NCBI RefSeq assembly: GCF_000719865.1
Contig: NZ_JOID01000003.1
Coordinates: 1-64,000, forward strand
Origin: Streptomyces albus subsp. albus
Lineage (GTDB): Bacteria > Actinomycetota > Actinomycetes > Streptomycetales > Streptomycetaceae
Direction: 5' to 3'
DNA: 64,000 bases
In this document: positions 1 to 10,448 of the stretch, one piece after another
Layout: every line of letters begins with the position of its first letter
Numbering within the stretch: position 1 is the first letter of the stretch
The notes under the pieces: model-generated
What the model saw: the letters and a program-made list of their open reading frames with translations, nothing else
Databases searched by the model: none
What the model was told of the DNA's origin: nothing
Program-made: the position numbers and the translations under genes

Positions 1-760
1 CGAGGCGGGCCTGTGCTCCGTCGTGGAGGTCGCGTTCGATGCGGCGGAGGTCCGCGGCGGCGGTGTCGATGACCGCCCCCCGCCCCGACTCCAGCTCGGC
101 GATGCGCCGCTCCAGTTCGTCCGAGGGCGACAGCAGACCCCGCACCATCGCGCGGTCGCCGTGCGTCAGCGCTCGCGCCGTCCAGCCCAGCACGGGCCAG
201 GCGACGAAGAGCGAGACGAGGGCGACGGTGAAGGTGAGCACCCCCCACGGCAGCCTGATCAGCGAGTACAGCACGGTCCGCCAGCCCACCGGATCCTTCA
301 GGGCGGCCCACAGCCAGGGGAGGAAACCGCCGTGCGCACGGCCCCGGATGGGGCTCGGCTCCTCGACCGTCAGGCCCAGCAGCACCCGCGCCCGCGCCCG
401 CTCCAGCTTTCCGAACTGGCGTGCCCCCAGCAGTCCGAGCGCCAGGATCGGCAGGCCGACCACCGTCAGGGAGAGCGCCGCGCCCGCGTACAGCCACACC
501 GACACGTAGACGAACCCCGCCAGGTCCAGCGGCAGATTGGCGAGGAGATGCGTGATTTCCCGCCAGGTGCGCGCGCCGTACGCGAAACCGGGGGACGGGA
601 GGCGTCCGCCGTCCACCCGGTCCGCGGGAGCCGGGCTCGCTGGGCCCGTTCCCTCCGCCCGGCTCCCCGGGCCCGTCGCGTCCCCCCGGCCCGTTCCGTC
701 CGCACGTCCTCCCCGGCGCCCGGGACGGCCGGCGGCGCGGGGAGGGGAACTGAAGGTCAT
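1..760 (-). CDS. Sensor histidine kinase, N-terminal part (cut by window edge)
   Basis: Reading the minus strand from an ATG at 760 gives 253 codons that run off the window start. After a Pro/Gly/Arg-rich cytoplasmic stretch (about residues 1-65) there are two pairs of hydrophobic segments (about 80-110 and 160-190), the layout of the putative-sensor domain of actinobacterial two-component kinases. A predicted coiled linker leads into ERDLHDGAQARL (phospho-acceptor His near residue 248), the HisKA_3 dimerisation motif of NarL/DesK-type kinases. The ATPase domain lies outside the window. It is divergent from the nuo cluster, with 280 bp between them. The cognate regulator is probably just beyond the edge. 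The family call is firm; the stimulus is unknown. Confidence 0.85.
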   Translation of the reverse strand, partial: MTFSSPPRAAGRPGRRGGRADGTGRGDATGPGSRAEGTGPASPAPADRVDGGRLPSPGFAYGARTWREITHLLANLPLDLAGFVYVSVWLYAGAALSLTVVGLPILALGLLGARQFGKLERARARVLLGLTVEEPSPIRGRAHGGFLPWLWAALKDPVGWRTVLYSLIRLPWGVLTFTVALVSLFVAWPVLGWTARALTHGDRAMVRGLLSPSDELERRIAELESGRGAVIDTAAADLRRIERDLHDGAQARL

Positions 761-864
761 GCGCTCAGCCTGCCGGAGGCGGAGGGGCCCGCGCCATGGG
801 GAAGCCCGGGGTGCCGGGGTGGGGACAACCCCACCGTTCCCCCACCACGTGCGGTACGGGCTGC

Positions 865-892
865 TCACACGCGGACGGGCAGGCCCTAGACT
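865..892 (+). promoter_or_regulatory. Possible promoter for the nuo cluster
   Basis: In the 280-bp divergent gap between the kinase and nuoA there is a Streptomyces-style -10 hexamer TAGACT at 887-892. The -35 candidate TCACAC (865-870) is poor, with 16-bp spacing. A transcript from here would have a leader of about 140 nt. This rests on pattern matching only. Confidence 0.3.
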
Positions 893-1040
893 CCCTGCGT
901 ACAGATCGTCGGACGGGCGGACGACCGGCCGGGAGGGCGCCCGTACGGGCGCCGTCAGAGAGCGCCGCGAGAGTGCGGACGGCGCCGGTGAGACGTCCGG
1001 ACGACATGGAGACAACGCAGCCGAGTCACGAGGGGCGGAC

Positions 1041-1451
1041 GTGCTGGAGCCGACCGTACGCACGGCACCTGTCCAGTTGGCGGCGGACTACTTCGAGGGC
1101 TACGCGGTCGTCGGCGTGCTCGCCGCGGCCGGGGTGCTCTTCGTCGTCGTCGCGTTCACGGCCGGACGGTTGCTCCGGCCCGTGGTGCCGACACCCGAGA
1201 AACTGCTGACGTACGAGTGCGGGGTCGACCCCGTGGGCGAGGGCTGGGCGCACACCCAGGTCCGCTACTACGTCTACGCCTTCCTGTACGTGATCTTCGC
1301 GGTGGACTCGATCTTCCTGTTCCCGTGGGCGACGATCTTCGCCGCGCCGGGCTTCGGCGGCGTCACCCTGGCCGAGATGTTCGTCTTCCTCGGCTTCCTC
1401 GCCGTCGGCCTGCTGTACGCCTGGAAGAAGGGCGTCCTGGAATGGACGTGA
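1041..1451 (+). CDS. nuoA: NADH-quinone oxidoreductase subunit A (NuoA, second cluster)
   Basis: A 136-residue membrane subunit of complex I, part of the proton-pumping arm next to the quinone site. Three hydrophobic helices are visible, and the loop carries the family signature YECGVDP with the conserved Cys. The GTG at 1041 is chosen because GAGGGG lies 6 bp upstream and the protein then has the usual NuoA length; the open frame extends much further upstream without other support. The gene overlaps nuoB by 10 bp. It opens a coupled cluster A-B-C-H-I-JK-L-M-N. Streptomyces usually also carry a complete 14-gene nuo operon elsewhere, so this is most likely the nuoA2 copy. Confidence 0.95.
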   Translation: MLEPTVRTAPVQLAADYFEGYAVVGVLAAAGVLFVVVAFTAGRLLRPVVPTPEKLLTYECGVDPVGEGWAHTQVRYYVYAFLYVIFAVDSIFLFPWATIFAAPGFGGVTLAEMFVFLGFLAVGLLYAWKKGVLEWT

Positions 1452-2116
1452 CGAACAAGGCCGGTACGGCCGGAAACGGCGGCGGTACGGCCGGAAACGG
1501 AAGCGGCGCGGCCGGAGGCCCCGAGTTCCTGCCCGAGCCGCGCCGCCTCGGCGTGCTCTCGCGGCTCGCGCCGGAGCCGATGAAGGTCGTCCTCAACTGG
1601 GGCCGCCGCTACAGCCTCTGGGTCTTCAACTTCGGACTCGCCTGCTGCGCCATCGAGTTCATCGCCGCCTCGATGGCCCGGCACGACTTCATCCGGCTCG
1701 GCGTGATCCCCTTCGCGCCCGGCCCGCGCCAGGCCGACCTGATGGTCGTCTCCGGCACGGTGACCGACAAGATGGCGCCCGCGGTACGCCGGCTGTACGA
1801 ACAGATGCCCGAGCCGAAGTACGTGATCTCCTTCGGCGCCTGCTCCAACTGCGGCGGCCCGTACTGGGACTCGTACGCGGTGACGAAGGGCGTGGACCAG
1901 ATCATCCCGGTCGACGTCTACGTCCCCGGCTGCCCGCCCCGGCCGGAGGCGCTGCTCCAGGGCATCCTCAAACTCCAGGAGAAGATCGCGCGGGAGTCGC
2001 TGGGCGAGCGGTACGGGCCCGGCGCCGGGACCACCGCCGGACGCCGTCCCACGGCGGACCGGCTCCGCGGCGGACTGGTCCAGCCGCCGGCCACCCCCGA
2101 GGAGGACGGCCGATGA
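1442..2116 (+). CDS. nuoB: NADH-quinone oxidoreductase subunit B (NuoB)
   Basis: A 224-residue peripheral subunit that binds the terminal [4Fe-4S] cluster N2, which hands electrons to quinone. The ligand signatures are present in order: the ACCAIEF double Cys near residue 68, GACSNCGG, and [10 protein letters not shown]. The first 30 residues are a Gly/Ala/Asn repeat (GTAGNG twice) not found in typical NuoB, and the tail of about 35 residues is also extended. The ATG at 1442 lies inside the end of nuoA, and the stop overlaps the nuoC start (ATGA), so translation is probably coupled. The cluster ligands are intact, so the subunit looks functional. Confidence 0.95.
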   Translation: MDVTNKAGTAGNGGGTAGNGSGAAGGPEFLPEPRRLGVLSRLAPEPMKVVLNWGRRYSLWVFNFGLACCAIEFIAASMARHDFIRLGVIPFAPGPRQADLMVVSGTVTDKMAPAVRRLYEQMPEPKYVISFGACSNCGGPYWDSYAVTKGVDQIIPVDVYVPGCPPRPEALLQGILKLQEKIARESLGERYGPGAGTTAGRRPTADRLRGGLVQPPATPEEDGR

Positions 2117-3624
2117 CCGAGCCGAACCGGCCCGACACGGCGGGCGGGGCAGGCGGGACGGGCGCGGCGGGCGCGGCGGGCGCCGCCGCCGGGCAGCCCC
2201 CCGCCGGCTGGCTGCCCGGGGACCCCGAGGAGCTGTTCGGCGCCGGGGCGACGGCCGTGGACGCGTACGACCTGCTCACCGTGGACGTGCCCGCCGCCTC
2301 CTGGCTGCTCGCCCTGGAGATCGCCCGGGACGCGCTCCGCTGCACGTACTTCGACTGGCTGAGCGCCGTCGACGAGCCCGGCACCGGTTTCCGGGTCGCC
2401 GCGCACCTCGTCGCCCTGCCCGACACCGCCTCCGGCGCCGGCGTGCGGCGGCTGCTCGTCCGGACGACCGTCCCGCACGAAGCGGCCGAACTGCCCACCG
2501 CCACCGGCGTGTACGCGGGCGCGGCCTGGCACGAGCGCGAGACGCACGAGATGTTCGGCATCGGCTTCACCGGCCACCCCGGACTGGCGAAGCTGCTGCT
2601 CCCCGAGAACTTCGAAGGGCACCCGCTGCGCAAGGACTTCGTGCTGGCGGCCCGGGTCGCCAAGGCGTGGCCGGGAGCCAAGGAGCCGGGCGAGTCCGGA
2701 CACGGCGGGCCCAAGCGCCGGCAGATGCTGCCACCGGGCGTGCCCGACCCGAACGAATGGGGCCCGCTGAAGGGCCAGTTGCCCCCGGCTCCCACCCGCG
2801 CCGCCCGTGGCGCGCGGGCGGCGGGGGCCGCGGGCCGCGCCGGTGCGGCGGGCGCGGGCGGTGCGGCGGGCCCGGGGGCGGCCGCCCCGGGAGCGGCCGA
2901 GCGCAGGCCGCGCCGCGCGCGCAGCGCGAGCGCGGGCTCCGCGAGCCAGCGGGCGGCGGCAACGGAGACGGAGACGGCCGCGGGCGGCGGCGCGGACAGC
3001 GGTGCTGCCACGCCGGGCGGCGGTGGTGCCCCGGCGGGTGGTGCGAGGGCCGGTGGTACGAAGCCGGGTGGCGCGGAGGCCGATCGCGGAGCGCCGGAGG
3101 GTGCCACGGCCGGTGGCGCGGCCCCCGGTGAATCCGTGGCCGGACAGACGGCAGCGACAGGAGACGCCGCCCCGGGCCCGGCGGCCGGACGACCGCCCCG
3201 CCGGACCAGCGGCGCGAGTGAGGGCTCGGCGAGCCGGCGAGGCGGACGCCCGGGGGAGAAGGCCCCGGACGACGGGACGGCCACGCCCGCGGCCGGAACC
3301 GGCGAGCCCGCCCGGGACGCCGGCACGCCGGAGAGCGGCCCGCGCGGCACCGCCGGCGCGGCGGGCAGCGGCCCGGCGGGGGAGTCCGCCGGGCGGAAGC
3401 CCGCGCCGCGCTCCACGGACGCGCCCTGGCTCAACCCCCGTCCGGCCTTCGACGAACCGAGCCCGACGGGCGGCGAGAGCACGCCGGACGCGGAGTCCGG
3501 ACCCGGGACGTCCGGACACGCGAGCCCCGAGCACGGGACCCCCGGACCGGAGCACCCCGAACAGAAGCCCGGCCGGGACCGCAGGCCCGGCACCGGCCCC
3601 GACTCCGCGGGAGGCGACTCGTGA
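2113..3624 (+). CDS. nuoC: NuoC-like subunit with a very long low-complexity tail
   Basis: A 503-residue protein. Residues about 30-200 match the 30-kDa subunit of complex I, including the signature around ERETHEMFG and GHPLRKDF. NuoC normally ends near here, or is fused to NuoD. Instead the protein continues for about 280 residues of Ala/Gly/Pro/Glu/Thr-rich, charge-mixed sequence with no recognisable fold, predicted to be disordered. No NuoD domain follows. ATG at 2113 overlaps the nuoB stop, and the stop overlaps the GTG of nuoH. The frame keeps strong GC3 bias through the tail, so the tail is real coding sequence rather than a frameshift product. Its function is unknown. Confidence 0.88.
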   Translation: MTEPNRPDTAGGAGGTGAAGAAGAAAGQPPAGWLPGDPEELFGAGATAVDAYDLLTVDVPAASWLLALEIARDALRCTYFDWLSAVDEPGTGFRVAAHLVALPDTASGAGVRRLLVRTTVPHEAAELPTATGVYAGAAWHERETHEMFGIGFTGHPGLAKLLLPENFEGHPLRKDFVLAARVAKAWPGAKEPGESGHGGPKRRQMLPPGVPDPNEWGPLKGQLPPAPTRAARGARAAGAAGRAGAAGAGGAAGPGAAAPGAAERRPRRARSASAGSASQRAAATETETAAGGGADSGAATPGGGGAPAGGARAGGTKPGGAEADRGAPEGATAGGAAPGESVAGQTAATGDAAPGPAAGRPPRRTSGASEGSASRRGGRPGEKAPDDGTATPAAGTGEPARDAGTPESGPRGTAGAAGSGPAGESAGRKPAPRSTDAPWLNPRPAFDEPSPTGGESTPDAESGPGTSGHASPEHGTPGPEHPEQKPGRDRRPGTGPDSAGGDS

Positions 3625-4586
3625 CCGACGTGCTCGACGTCGTATGGCGGCTGCTCGCGGTCTTCGTGGCGTTCCTCGTGCTGCCGCTCGTGGTGGGCCA
3701 GACCGAACACAAGGTCATGGCCCATATGCAGGGCCGGCTCGGCCCCATGTACGCCGGCGGCTTCCACGGCTGGGCTCAACTCGTCGCCGACGGCGTCAAG
3801 TTCGCGCAGAAGGAGGACATCGTCCCGGCGAACGCCGACCGGCGCGTCTTCCGGCTCGCGCCCGCCGTGGCGCTGCTGCCGTATCTGCTGGTGCTGGTCG
3901 CCATCCCGGTCGGACCGGGGGACGCCGTCGGCCAGTCCCTGGACGCGGGGATCTTCTTCGTGCTGGCGGTGCTGGGCGTCGGCGTGCTCGGCTCGCTGAT
4001 GGGCGGCTGGGCGTCGGCGAACAAGTTCTCGCTGCTCGGCGGGCTCCGCACGGCCGCCCAGTTGCTGGCGTACGAGCTGCCGATGCTGCTGGCCGCCGCC
4101 TCCGTGGCGATGGCCGCCGGGACGGTGTCCCTCACCGGCATCCTGGACGGCTTCCAGTGGTGGTGGGTGCCGTGGCAGATCGCCGGCGCGCTGGTCTTCT
4201 TCACGGCCGGGCTCGCGGAGCTGCAGCGGCCGCCCTTCGACATGCCGGTGGCCGACTCCGAGATCATCTTCGGCGCGTACACCGAGTACACCGGTCTGCG
4301 CTTCGCACTGTTCCTGCTCGCCGAGTACGCGGGCATCGTCGTGCTCTGCGCGCTGACGACCGTCCTCTTCCTCGGCGGCTGGCACGGACCCTTCGCGGAC
4401 GCCGGGCTCGGGTGGGTCTGGACACTCCTCAAGACGGGGCTGCTCGCCTTCGTCGTCATCTGGCTGCGGGTCAGCTATCCGAGGCTCCGCGAGGACCAGT
4501 TGCAGAAGCTCGCCTGGACCGTGCTCGTCCCGCTCGCGCTCGCGCAGATCGCGCTCACCGGTGTCGTCAAGGTGGTGATTTCCTGA
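3621..4586 (+). CDS. nuoH: NADH-quinone oxidoreductase subunit H (NuoH)
   Basis: A 321-residue multi-helix membrane subunit that forms most of the quinone-binding chamber. Family landmarks are [14 protein letters not shown] near residue 29, [10 protein letters not shown], and [15 protein letters not shown] followed by EYTG. About eight hydrophobic helices are visible and the length is normal. GTG at 3621 overlaps the nuoC stop by 4 bp, and the stop shares one base with the nuoI ATG. NuoH normally works against NuoD at the quinone pocket, yet no nuoD is encoded here, so it must use a NuoD from elsewhere or a different partner. Confidence 0.95.
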   Translation: MTDVLDVVWRLLAVFVAFLVLPLVVGQTEHKVMAHMQGRLGPMYAGGFHGWAQLVADGVKFAQKEDIVPANADRRVFRLAPAVALLPYLLVLVAIPVGPGDAVGQSLDAGIFFVLAVLGVGVLGSLMGGWASANKFSLLGGLRTAAQLLAYELPMLLAAASVAMAAGTVSLTGILDGFQWWWVPWQIAGALVFFTAGLAELQRPPFDMPVADSEIIFGAYTEYTGLRFALFLLAEYAGIVVLCALTTVLFLGGWHGPFADAGLGWVWTLLKTGLLAFVVIWLRVSYPRLREDQLQKLAWTVLVPLALAQIALTGVVKVVIS

Positions 4587-5170
4587 TGTCCCCCATGCCG
4601 GGCAGCGGCCTCGCCAAGGGGCTGGCCGTGACGCTGCGGACGATGACGCGGCGCGCGCACACCGCCCGTTACCCGGACGTGCAGCCCGAACTGCCGCCCC
4701 GCTCGCGTGGAGTGATCGGGCTGTTCGAGGAGAACTGCACGGTCTGCATGCTCTGCGCCCGCGAGTGCCCCGACTGGTGCATCTACATCGACTCCCACAA
4801 GGAGACGGTGCCCCCGGCCGCGCCGGGCGGGCGCGAGCGCAGCCGCAATGTGCTGGACCGCTTCGCCATCGACTTCGCACTCTGCATGTACTGCGGTATC
4901 TGCATCGAGGTGTGCCCCTTCGACGCGCTGTTCTGGTCGCCGGAGTTCGAGTACGCCGAGACGGACATCCTCGAACTCACTCACGAGCGCGACAAGTTGC
5001 GCGAGTGGATGTGGACGGTGCCCGCTCCGCCGGCGCTCGACGCGGCGGCCGAGGAACCGAAGGAGGTCGCGGCGGCGCGCAGGACGGCCGACAAGATCGC
5101 GGCGGCCGAAGAGGCGGCGGGTGGAGAGCAGCCGGGGCAGCCGGAACAGCGGCGGGAGGGCGGCGCATGA
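4586..5170 (+). CDS. nuoI: NADH-quinone oxidoreductase subunit I (NuoI ferredoxin)
   Basis: A 194-residue peripheral subunit carrying two [4Fe-4S] clusters (N6a, N6b). Both CxxCxxCxxxCP motifs are intact: [12 protein letters not shown] and [12 protein letters not shown]. The C-terminal 50 residues are an Ala/Glu-rich extension beyond the usual NuoI end. The ATG at 4586 shares one base with the nuoH stop (TGATG), and the stop overlaps the start of the nuoJ-K gene. With NuoB it would form the electron wire from NuoG to quinone, but NuoE, F and G are absent here, so the electron donor to this copy is unclear. A reduced ferredoxin is one possibility, which is inference. Confidence 0.95.
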   Translation: MSPMPGSGLAKGLAVTLRTMTRRAHTARYPDVQPELPPRSRGVIGLFEENCTVCMLCARECPDWCIYIDSHKETVPPAAPGGRERSRNVLDRFAIDFALCMYCGICIEVCPFDALFWSPEFEYAETDILELTHERDKLREWMWTVPAPPALDAAAEEPKEVAAARRTADKIAAAEEAAGGEQPGQPEQRREGGA

Positions 5171-6495
5171 CCGGGACCGGTCCGGCGCTCCTCGCCGCCG
5201 GCACCCTGGCCGCCGACGCGTACGCCGGTCTGCGGGCCGCCGCGCCGGCCGCGGTGTCCGCGGCCGCATCCGCCCAGACCCGGGGTTTCCTGTCGCCGTC
5301 CGGCGTGGAGATCGCCTTTCTGCTGGTCGGCCTGGTCACCCTGGGCGCGGCCGTCGTCACCGTCACCACCCGGCAACTGGTGCACGCCGCGCTCTGGCTG
5401 GTGGTGGCGCTCGGCGGGCTGGCCGTCGAGTACCTGCTGCTGACGGCCGAGTTCATCGCCTGGGTGCAGGTGCTGATCTATGTGGGCTCGGTGGTGGTCC
5501 TGCTGCTCTTCGGGCTGATGCTGACCCGGGCTCCCATCGGCCGCTCCCCGGACGCGGATTCGGGCAACCGCCCGGTCGCCCTGGCGGTGGCGTCGGTGGC
5601 CGCGGTGACCCTGGTCTGGGTGGTCGCCGACGCCTTCCGCACCACCTGGATCGACCTCGACGGGCCCGCGCGGGGCAGCACGGAGGCCTCCGGCAGGATG
5701 CTGTTCAGCCACTGGGTGCTGCCGTTCGAGGCGCTGTCCGTGCTGCTGCTCGCCGCCCTCGTGGGAGCGATCGTCCTCTCCCGCCGCAACGGCACTCCGG
5801 CCACCTCGCCGGCCGCCGCCCGCACCGCGGGCCTCTCCGCCCCGTCGCGCGGCAAGCCCTCGGGCTCCTCGGGCACCTCGGCCCGGGGCCGGAACGGTGA
5901 CGGGACCAGCGCCGGCCCCAGCGGCAGCGCGGCCGACGGCGGCGCGGGCAAGGGCAGCACCGGCAACAGCGCCGCCCCCGGCAGCGTCGGCAACAGCGCC
6001 GGCACGGCGGACGCAGGCGGCGCAGGCGCCGGCACGGCGGACACCGGCACGGCGGACACCGGCACGGCGGACACCGGCACGGCGGACACCGGCACGGCGG
6101 ACACCGGCACGGCGGACGCCCTCCTCTTCTGCACCGGCCTCTACGGCGTCCTCGCCCGGCGCAACGCGATCCTGGTCCTGATGTCGGTCGAGCTGATGCT
6201 CAACGCCGTCAACCTCAACCTCGTCGCCTTCGACGTCTGGCTCCGCGACACCCTGCACGCCGGGCAGGCGCTGACCCTCTTCACCATCACCATCGCCGCC
6301 GCCGAGATCGGCATCGGCCTCGCCATCGTCCTCCTCGTGTACCGCAACCGGGGCAGCTCCGACATCGACCGGCTCCGGGACACCGCCGACTCCGGCGGCC
6401 CCGACCCGGACACGGACCCGGACGGGGCCGCGGCCGCCGCGGCGGCGGACGGCACCCAGCAGGCACCGGAACAGAAGGCAGAGGCCGCCGCGTGA
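5167..6495 (+). CDS. nuoJK: Fused NuoJ-NuoK membrane subunit of complex I
   Basis: One uninterrupted 442-residue frame. Residues about 40-215 are NuoJ, with five hydrophobic helices and the [14 protein letters not shown] motif. Residues about 318-400 are NuoK ([13 protein letters not shown], then [16 protein letters not shown] with its conserved Glu). They are joined by about 100 residues of Gly/Ser/Ala/Thr sequence ending in six copies of GTAD(T/A). No ATG, GTG or TTG lies between the J end and the K start, so K is not separately translated. The normal start of NuoK and part of its first helix are missing, having been replaced by the repeat. The start overlaps the nuoI stop and the stop overlaps nuoL. 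An assembly or deletion artefact is the main alternative. Confidence 0.85.
   Translation: MTGTGPALLAAGTLAADAYAGLRAAAPAAVSAAASAQTRGFLSPSGVEIAFLLVGLVTLGAAVVTVTTRQLVHAALWLVVALGGLAVEYLLLTAEFIAWVQVLIYVGSVVVLLLFGLMLTRAPIGRSPDADSGNRPVALAVASVAAVTLVWVVADAFRTTWIDLDGPARGSTEASGRMLFSHWVLPFEALSVLLLAALVGAIVLSRRNGTPATSPAAARTAGLSAPSRGKPSGSSGTSARGRNGDGTSAGPSGSAADGGAGKGSTGNSAAPGSVGNSAGTADAGGAGAGTADTGTADTGTADTGTADTGTADTGTADALLFCTGLYGVLARRNAILVLMSVELMLNAVNLNLVAFDVWLRDTLHAGQALTLFTITIAAAEIGIGLAIVLLVYRNRGSSDIDRLRDTADSGGPDPDTDPDGAAAAAAADGTQQAPEQKAEAAA
6031..6120 (+). repeat. 15-bp tandem repeat in the nuoJ-K linker
   Basis: Five perfect copies of GGCACGGCGGACACC (6031-6105) and a sixth ending in GACGCC (6106-6120). 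A related single unit lies at 6001-6015. Each unit encodes GTADT, so gain or loss of copies keeps the frame. It sits exactly at the junction between the NuoJ and NuoK parts. Confidence 0.97.
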
Positions 6496-8783
6496 CGACC
6501 ACGACCCTCGCCGTCCTCGTCCCCCTCCTGCCGTTCCTCGGCGCCGTGGCGATCCTGCTCCTCGGCCGGCGGGCCCCCGGCTTCGTCCAGCCCCTCGCCG
6601 TGCTGCCGACGCTCGCGGCCGCAGTCCTGGCCGCGTTCACCGCCGTGCGCCAGGGCGGCGGCGAGGCCCTGGACGCCGGGACCCGGCTGACGCCCACCGG
6701 CTCCGTCCCCATCGACCTCGCCCTGCACCTGGACGGGTTCGCGGTGCTGGTGGCCGTGCTCGTCGGCACCGTCGCCACCTGCGTGCAGCTCTACTCGGCC
6801 GGCTACCTCCGGGACGACCCCCGCTACGCCTCCTACGCCGCCCTGGTCTCCCTCTTCACCGCCGCGATGCTGCTCGTCGTCTACTCCGGCGATCTGATGG
6901 TGCTGCTGGTCGGCTGGGAGGTCATGGGCATCTGCTCGTACTTCCTGGTCGGCCACTACTGGGAGACGGAGGCCGCCCGCGCCGCCTCCCTCAAGGCGTT
7001 CCTCGTCACCAAGCTCGGTGACGTCCCCCTCCTGATCGGCCTGTTCGCGCTCGCCGACGAGGCCGGCACCTTCCGCATCACCGGCATCCTCACCGCCGCC
7101 TCCTCCGGTGACGGGCTCGAGCACCCCACCCTGATCGCGCTGCTGCTGCTCGCGGGCGTGGCGGGCAAGTCCGCGCAGTTCCCGCTGCACACCTGGCTGC
7201 CCGACGCGATGGCCGGCCCCACGCCGGTCTCCGCGCTGATCCACGCCGCGACCATGGTCGCCGCCGGTGTCTACTTCGTCGCCCGGCTGCTGCCGGTCTT
7301 CACCTCCTCCGCCGTCGCGCTCACCGTCCTCGGGCTGATGGCCGCCGTGACGATGGCCGGCTCCGCGCTCGCCGCGCTCGCGCAGGACGACATCAAACGC
7401 GTCCTCGCCTACTCCACCCTCGGCCAGCTCGGCTATATGACCGGGGCGCTGGCCGTCGGCGAGCGGGGCGCCGCCGTCTTCCACCTCCTCACCCACGGCG
7501 CGTTCAAGGCTCTCCTCTTCCTCGGCGCGGGCGTGCTCATCCACGTCGCCGGGACCAACTCGCTCGCCGCCATGTCCCGCATGCCGGAGCTGCGCCGGCG
7601 CGCGCCCGACGCCTTCTGGACGATGACGGTGGCGCTGCTCGCCCTGGCCGCCGTTCCGCCGTTCAGCGGCTTCTTCTCCAAGGAGGCCGTGCTCGGTGCC
7701 GCCGAGCACGCCGCCCTCGGGGACTCCCCGGGCATCCCGGCCGCCGCGGGCTGGACCGTGCTCGCCGCCGGCCTGCTCACCGCCCTCCTCACCGCCGCCT
7801 ACGCCACCCGCCTCTGGCTCCTCATGGGCGTCCCCGGCGCCCGCACGGCCGCCGCCCCCGGCTCCGGCCGCGACACGGAGCCGGGCGCGGCCGCCGCCGG
7901 CGGTGACGCCCGCGCCGCCGCCGACGCCGCCAACCCCGACGCCGGTGACGGCGCGCGGCCCGGGACAGCCGCCGTCCCCGCCGCCGAGGAGGGCGCGCAC
8001 CCCGGGCCGCCGGCCACTCCCGCCGCGAGCTCCGCCCCCGGTCCGGCCCCCGCCGAGGTCTCCGCCCCCGGCCGAGGCCGGGAGTCCGGGACGGACGCCG
8101 CTCCGGGGCTCGCCCCGGAGGCCCCGCACCACGCCCGCACCCCGGTCGTCATGAACGCCGTCCTCTGGGTGCTGTTCCTTCCCGCCGCCGGGCTCGGCGC
8201 CGCCGTCGGGTGGCTGCCCCGCTGGTTCGACGGCGACTCGCTCGCCCCGACCCTGGTCACCTCCGTCCTCGGTACCGGTCTCGCCCTCGTCGGCATCCTC
8301 CTCACCTACGCCACCTGGCGGCACACCACCGCCCTGGCCGCCCGCCCGGCGCCCCGCCCCCTCCCGGTGGCGGCGGTGGCCGCGCACCCCGGAACCCCGG
8401 AGCCCGCGCGGTCCGAGGCCGAGGCCATCGCCACCCACGAACCGGCGTACGGCGACATCGCCTCCGCCCCCGACCCGGCCGACCCGGGGCGGCTCCTCCT
8501 CGGCCCGCTGCACCGGCACGCCGCCGCCGGCTTCCACCTCGACCGGCTCTACTCGGCGGTCTTCGTCCGCCCCGTCCGCGCCGCCGCGCGGCTGGTGGGC
8601 TTCCTGGACCGCGAGGTCGTCGAGACCTGGGTCCGGGGTGCCGCCGCCGGACCGGGCCTCCTGGGCGCGGCCGTCCGCCGGGCCCAGACCGGCAATGTGC
8701 AGAGCTATCTGGGCGCCCTGCTGGCGGGCTCCGTCGTCCTGGCCGTAGCCGCCGTCCTCGTCGCCACCGGAACCGGAGCGTGA
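6492..8783 (+). CDS. nuoL: NADH-quinone oxidoreductase subunit L (NuoL)
   Basis: A 763-residue antiporter-like proton-pumping subunit, about 100 residues longer than usual. The core has many helices and the Proton_antipo_M landmarks [33 protein letters not shown] and the Lys-containing [18 protein letters not shown]. Residues about 450-550 are an Ala/Pro/Gly/Glu-rich insertion in a loop between helices, after which a helix resumes at [13 protein letters not shown]. The C-terminal lateral-helix region is present. The GTG at 6492 overlaps the stop of nuoJ-K. The insertion is in frame with unchanged codon bias. Confidence 0.93.
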   Translation: MTTTTLAVLVPLLPFLGAVAILLLGRRAPGFVQPLAVLPTLAAAVLAAFTAVRQGGGEALDAGTRLTPTGSVPIDLALHLDGFAVLVAVLVGTVATCVQLYSAGYLRDDPRYASYAALVSLFTAAMLLVVYSGDLMVLLVGWEVMGICSYFLVGHYWETEAARAASLKAFLVTKLGDVPLLIGLFALADEAGTFRITGILTAASSGDGLEHPTLIALLLLAGVAGKSAQFPLHTWLPDAMAGPTPVSALIHAATMVAAGVYFVARLLPVFTSSAVALTVLGLMAAVTMAGSALAALAQDDIKRVLAYSTLGQLGYMTGALAVGERGAAVFHLLTHGAFKALLFLGAGVLIHVAGTNSLAAMSRMPELRRRAPDAFWTMTVALLALAAVPPFSGFFSKEAVLGAAEHAALGDSPGIPAAAGWTVLAAGLLTALLTAAYATRLWLLMGVPGARTAAAPGSGRDTEPGAAAAGGDARAAADAANPDAGDGARPGTAAVPAAEEGAHPGPPATPAASSAPGPAPAEVSAPGRGRESGTDAAPGLAPEAPHHARTPVVMNAVLWVLFLPAAGLGAAVGWLPRWFDGDSLAPTLVTSVLGTGLALVGILLTYATWRHTTALAARPAPRPLPVAAVAAHPGTPEPARSEAEAIATHEPAYGDIASAPDPADPGRLLLGPLHRHAAAGFHLDRLYSAVFVRPVRAAARLVGFLDREVVETWVRGAAAGPGLLGAAVRRAQTGNVQSYLGALLAGSVVLAVAAVLVATGTGA

Positions 8784-8786
8784 CCC

Positions 8787-10448
8787 GTGAGTGGCCTGCT
8801 CAATGACACCGTGATGCGGTACCTCCTCGTCGCGATCGTCCTCCTCCCCCTGCTCGGCTCCGCCGCCGCCCTGCTCCCCGCACCCCCCGGCCTCAAGGGC
8901 CGCGGCCCGGAGCAGGCCGTGCTCCGCCACGGCGTCACCGTCACCGGCGCCGTCCTCCTGCTGTCCATCGCCCTGGCCGCGGGCTTCGACCGGGACGACC
9001 CGGCGCGGATGCAGGCCACCACGGACGTCAGCTGGATCCCCGCCCTGGACACCCGGATCCATCTGGGCGTCGACGGCGTCTCGCTCCCCCTTCTCGTCCT
9101 GACCGCGTTGCTGACCTTCCTGTGCGCGGTGCACGCCTACTACCGCGGGCCCGCCGGAGCCCGGGCCTCCTCCGGCTCCGCCGCTTCCGCCGCCGAAGCC
9201 GCCGGCTCGCCCGATTCCGCCGGCTCCGCCCATTCCGCCAAGGGCTATGTCGCGCTGCTCCTCCTGCTGGAGGGCGGCACCCTCGCCACCTTCGCCGTCC
9301 TCGACCTCCTCCTCTTCTTCCTGGCCTTCGAGACCGTCCTGATCCCGATGTACTTCCTCATCGCCCGCTGGGGCGGCGAGGGCCGGGAGCGGGCGGCCTG
9401 GAAATTCATCCTCTACACGCTGCTCGGCTCCGTCGTGATGCTGCTGGGCCTCCTCCTTCTCGGACTCCGCGGCGGCACGTTCGACATGGTGGCACTCGCC
9501 ACTGACAACGGGTCGTCGATCGGTCACACAACGCAACTGATCGCGGTCCTCGCGGTCGGCATCGGCCTCGCCGTGAAGACCCCGATGTGGCCCCTTCACA
9601 GCTGGCTTCCCGACGCCCACACCGCCGCCCCCACCACCGGCTCCGTCCTCCTCGCCGGTGTCCTGCTGAAGATGGGCACCTACGGCTTCGTCCGCATCGC
9701 GCTGCCCATCGCCCCCGACGGGATGCTCACCCTCGCCCCCTACTTGGCCGCCTTCGCCGTCGCCGGCATCGTCTACGGCTCCCTCGCCTGCCTGGCCCTG
9801 GCCCGCAGCGGCGCGGGCGGCGATCTGAAACGCCTCATCGCCTACTCCTCCGTGGGCCACATGGGCTTCGTGCTCCTCGGCATCGCCACCCTCACCCCCA
9901 CCGGCGTCAACGGCGCCCTGTTCGCCAACGTCGCCCACGGCCTCATCACCGGCCTCCTCTTCTTCCTCGTCGGCGCGGTCAAGGAGCGCTACGGCACCGC
10001 CGACCTGGACCGCCTCGCCGGCGTCTCCGGGGGCGCCCTCTACGGCCGCGCCCCGCGCCTCGGCGGGCTGCTCGCCTTCGCCGCCGTCGCCTCCCTCGGC
10101 CTTCCCGGACTCGCCGGATTCTGGGGCGAGATGCTGACCCTCTTCGGGGCCTTCCGGCCGGCCGAGGGCCTGAGCCGCCCCGCCTTCCTCGTCTTCATGT
10201 CGGTGGCCGCCTTCGGCACCCTGCTCACCGCCGCGTATCTGCTCGTCGTCGTCCGCCGCGTCTGCATGGGCGACGGGCCCGACGGCGGCGAGGCCGCGCC
10301 CGCCGTGTTCACCGACGTCCGGGGCCACGAGTTCGCCGCTTGGACGCCGCTCGTCGTCCTCACCGTCCTCGCCGGCCTCTGGCCCGCCGTCCTCCTCGGC
10401 CTGACCGATCCGGCCGTGCAGACGCTCCTGACCGGAGGCAGCCGATGA
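8787..10448 (+). CDS. nuoM: NADH-quinone oxidoreductase subunit M (NuoM)
   Basis: A 553-residue antiporter-like proton-pumping subunit. It has the ETVLIPMYFLIARWGG region with the conserved Glu, KTPMWPLHSWLPDAHTAAPT and a later Lys motif, GDLKRLIAYSSVGHMGFV, with about 14 helices. A short Ser/Ala/Gly-rich loop (about residues 125-150) is extra. The GTG at 8787 follows a GGAG at 8774, 3 bp after nuoL; ATG at 8814 is an alternative start ten residues in. The stop overlaps the nuoN start. Catalytic residues look complete. Confidence 0.94.
   Translation: MSGLLNDTVMRYLLVAIVLLPLLGSAAALLPAPPGLKGRGPEQAVLRHGVTVTGAVLLLSIALAAGFDRDDPARMQATTDVSWIPALDTRIHLGVDGVSLPLLVLTALLTFLCAVHAYYRGPAGARASSGSAASAAEAAGSPDSAGSAHSAKGYVALLLLLEGGTLATFAVLDLLLFFLAFETVLIPMYFLIARWGGEGRERAAWKFILYTLLGSVVMLLGLLLLGLRGGTFDMVALATDNGSSIGHTTQLIAVLAVGIGLAVKTPMWPLHSWLPDAHTAAPTTGSVLLAGVLLKMGTYGFVRIALPIAPDGMLTLAPYLAAFAVAGIVYGSLACLALARSGAGGDLKRLIAYSSVGHMGFVLLGIATLTPTGVNGALFANVAHGLITGLLFFLVGAVKERYGTADLDRLAGVSGGALYGRAPRLGGLLAFAAVASLGLPGLAGFWGEMLTLFGAFRPAEGLSRPAFLVFMSVAAFGTLLTAAYLLVVVRRVCMGDGPDGGEAAPAVFTDVRGHEFAAWTPLVVLTVLAGLWPAVLLGLTDPAVQTLLTGGSR

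Noticed and set aside
2113..3624. NuoC-NuoD fusion
   Set aside because: The extra 280 residues are low-complexity and show no NuoD motifs.
6106..6495. nuoK as a separate gene
   Set aside because: There is no ATG, GTG or TTG in frame between the end of the NuoJ part and the first NuoK residues; the frame is continuous, so it was called a fusion.
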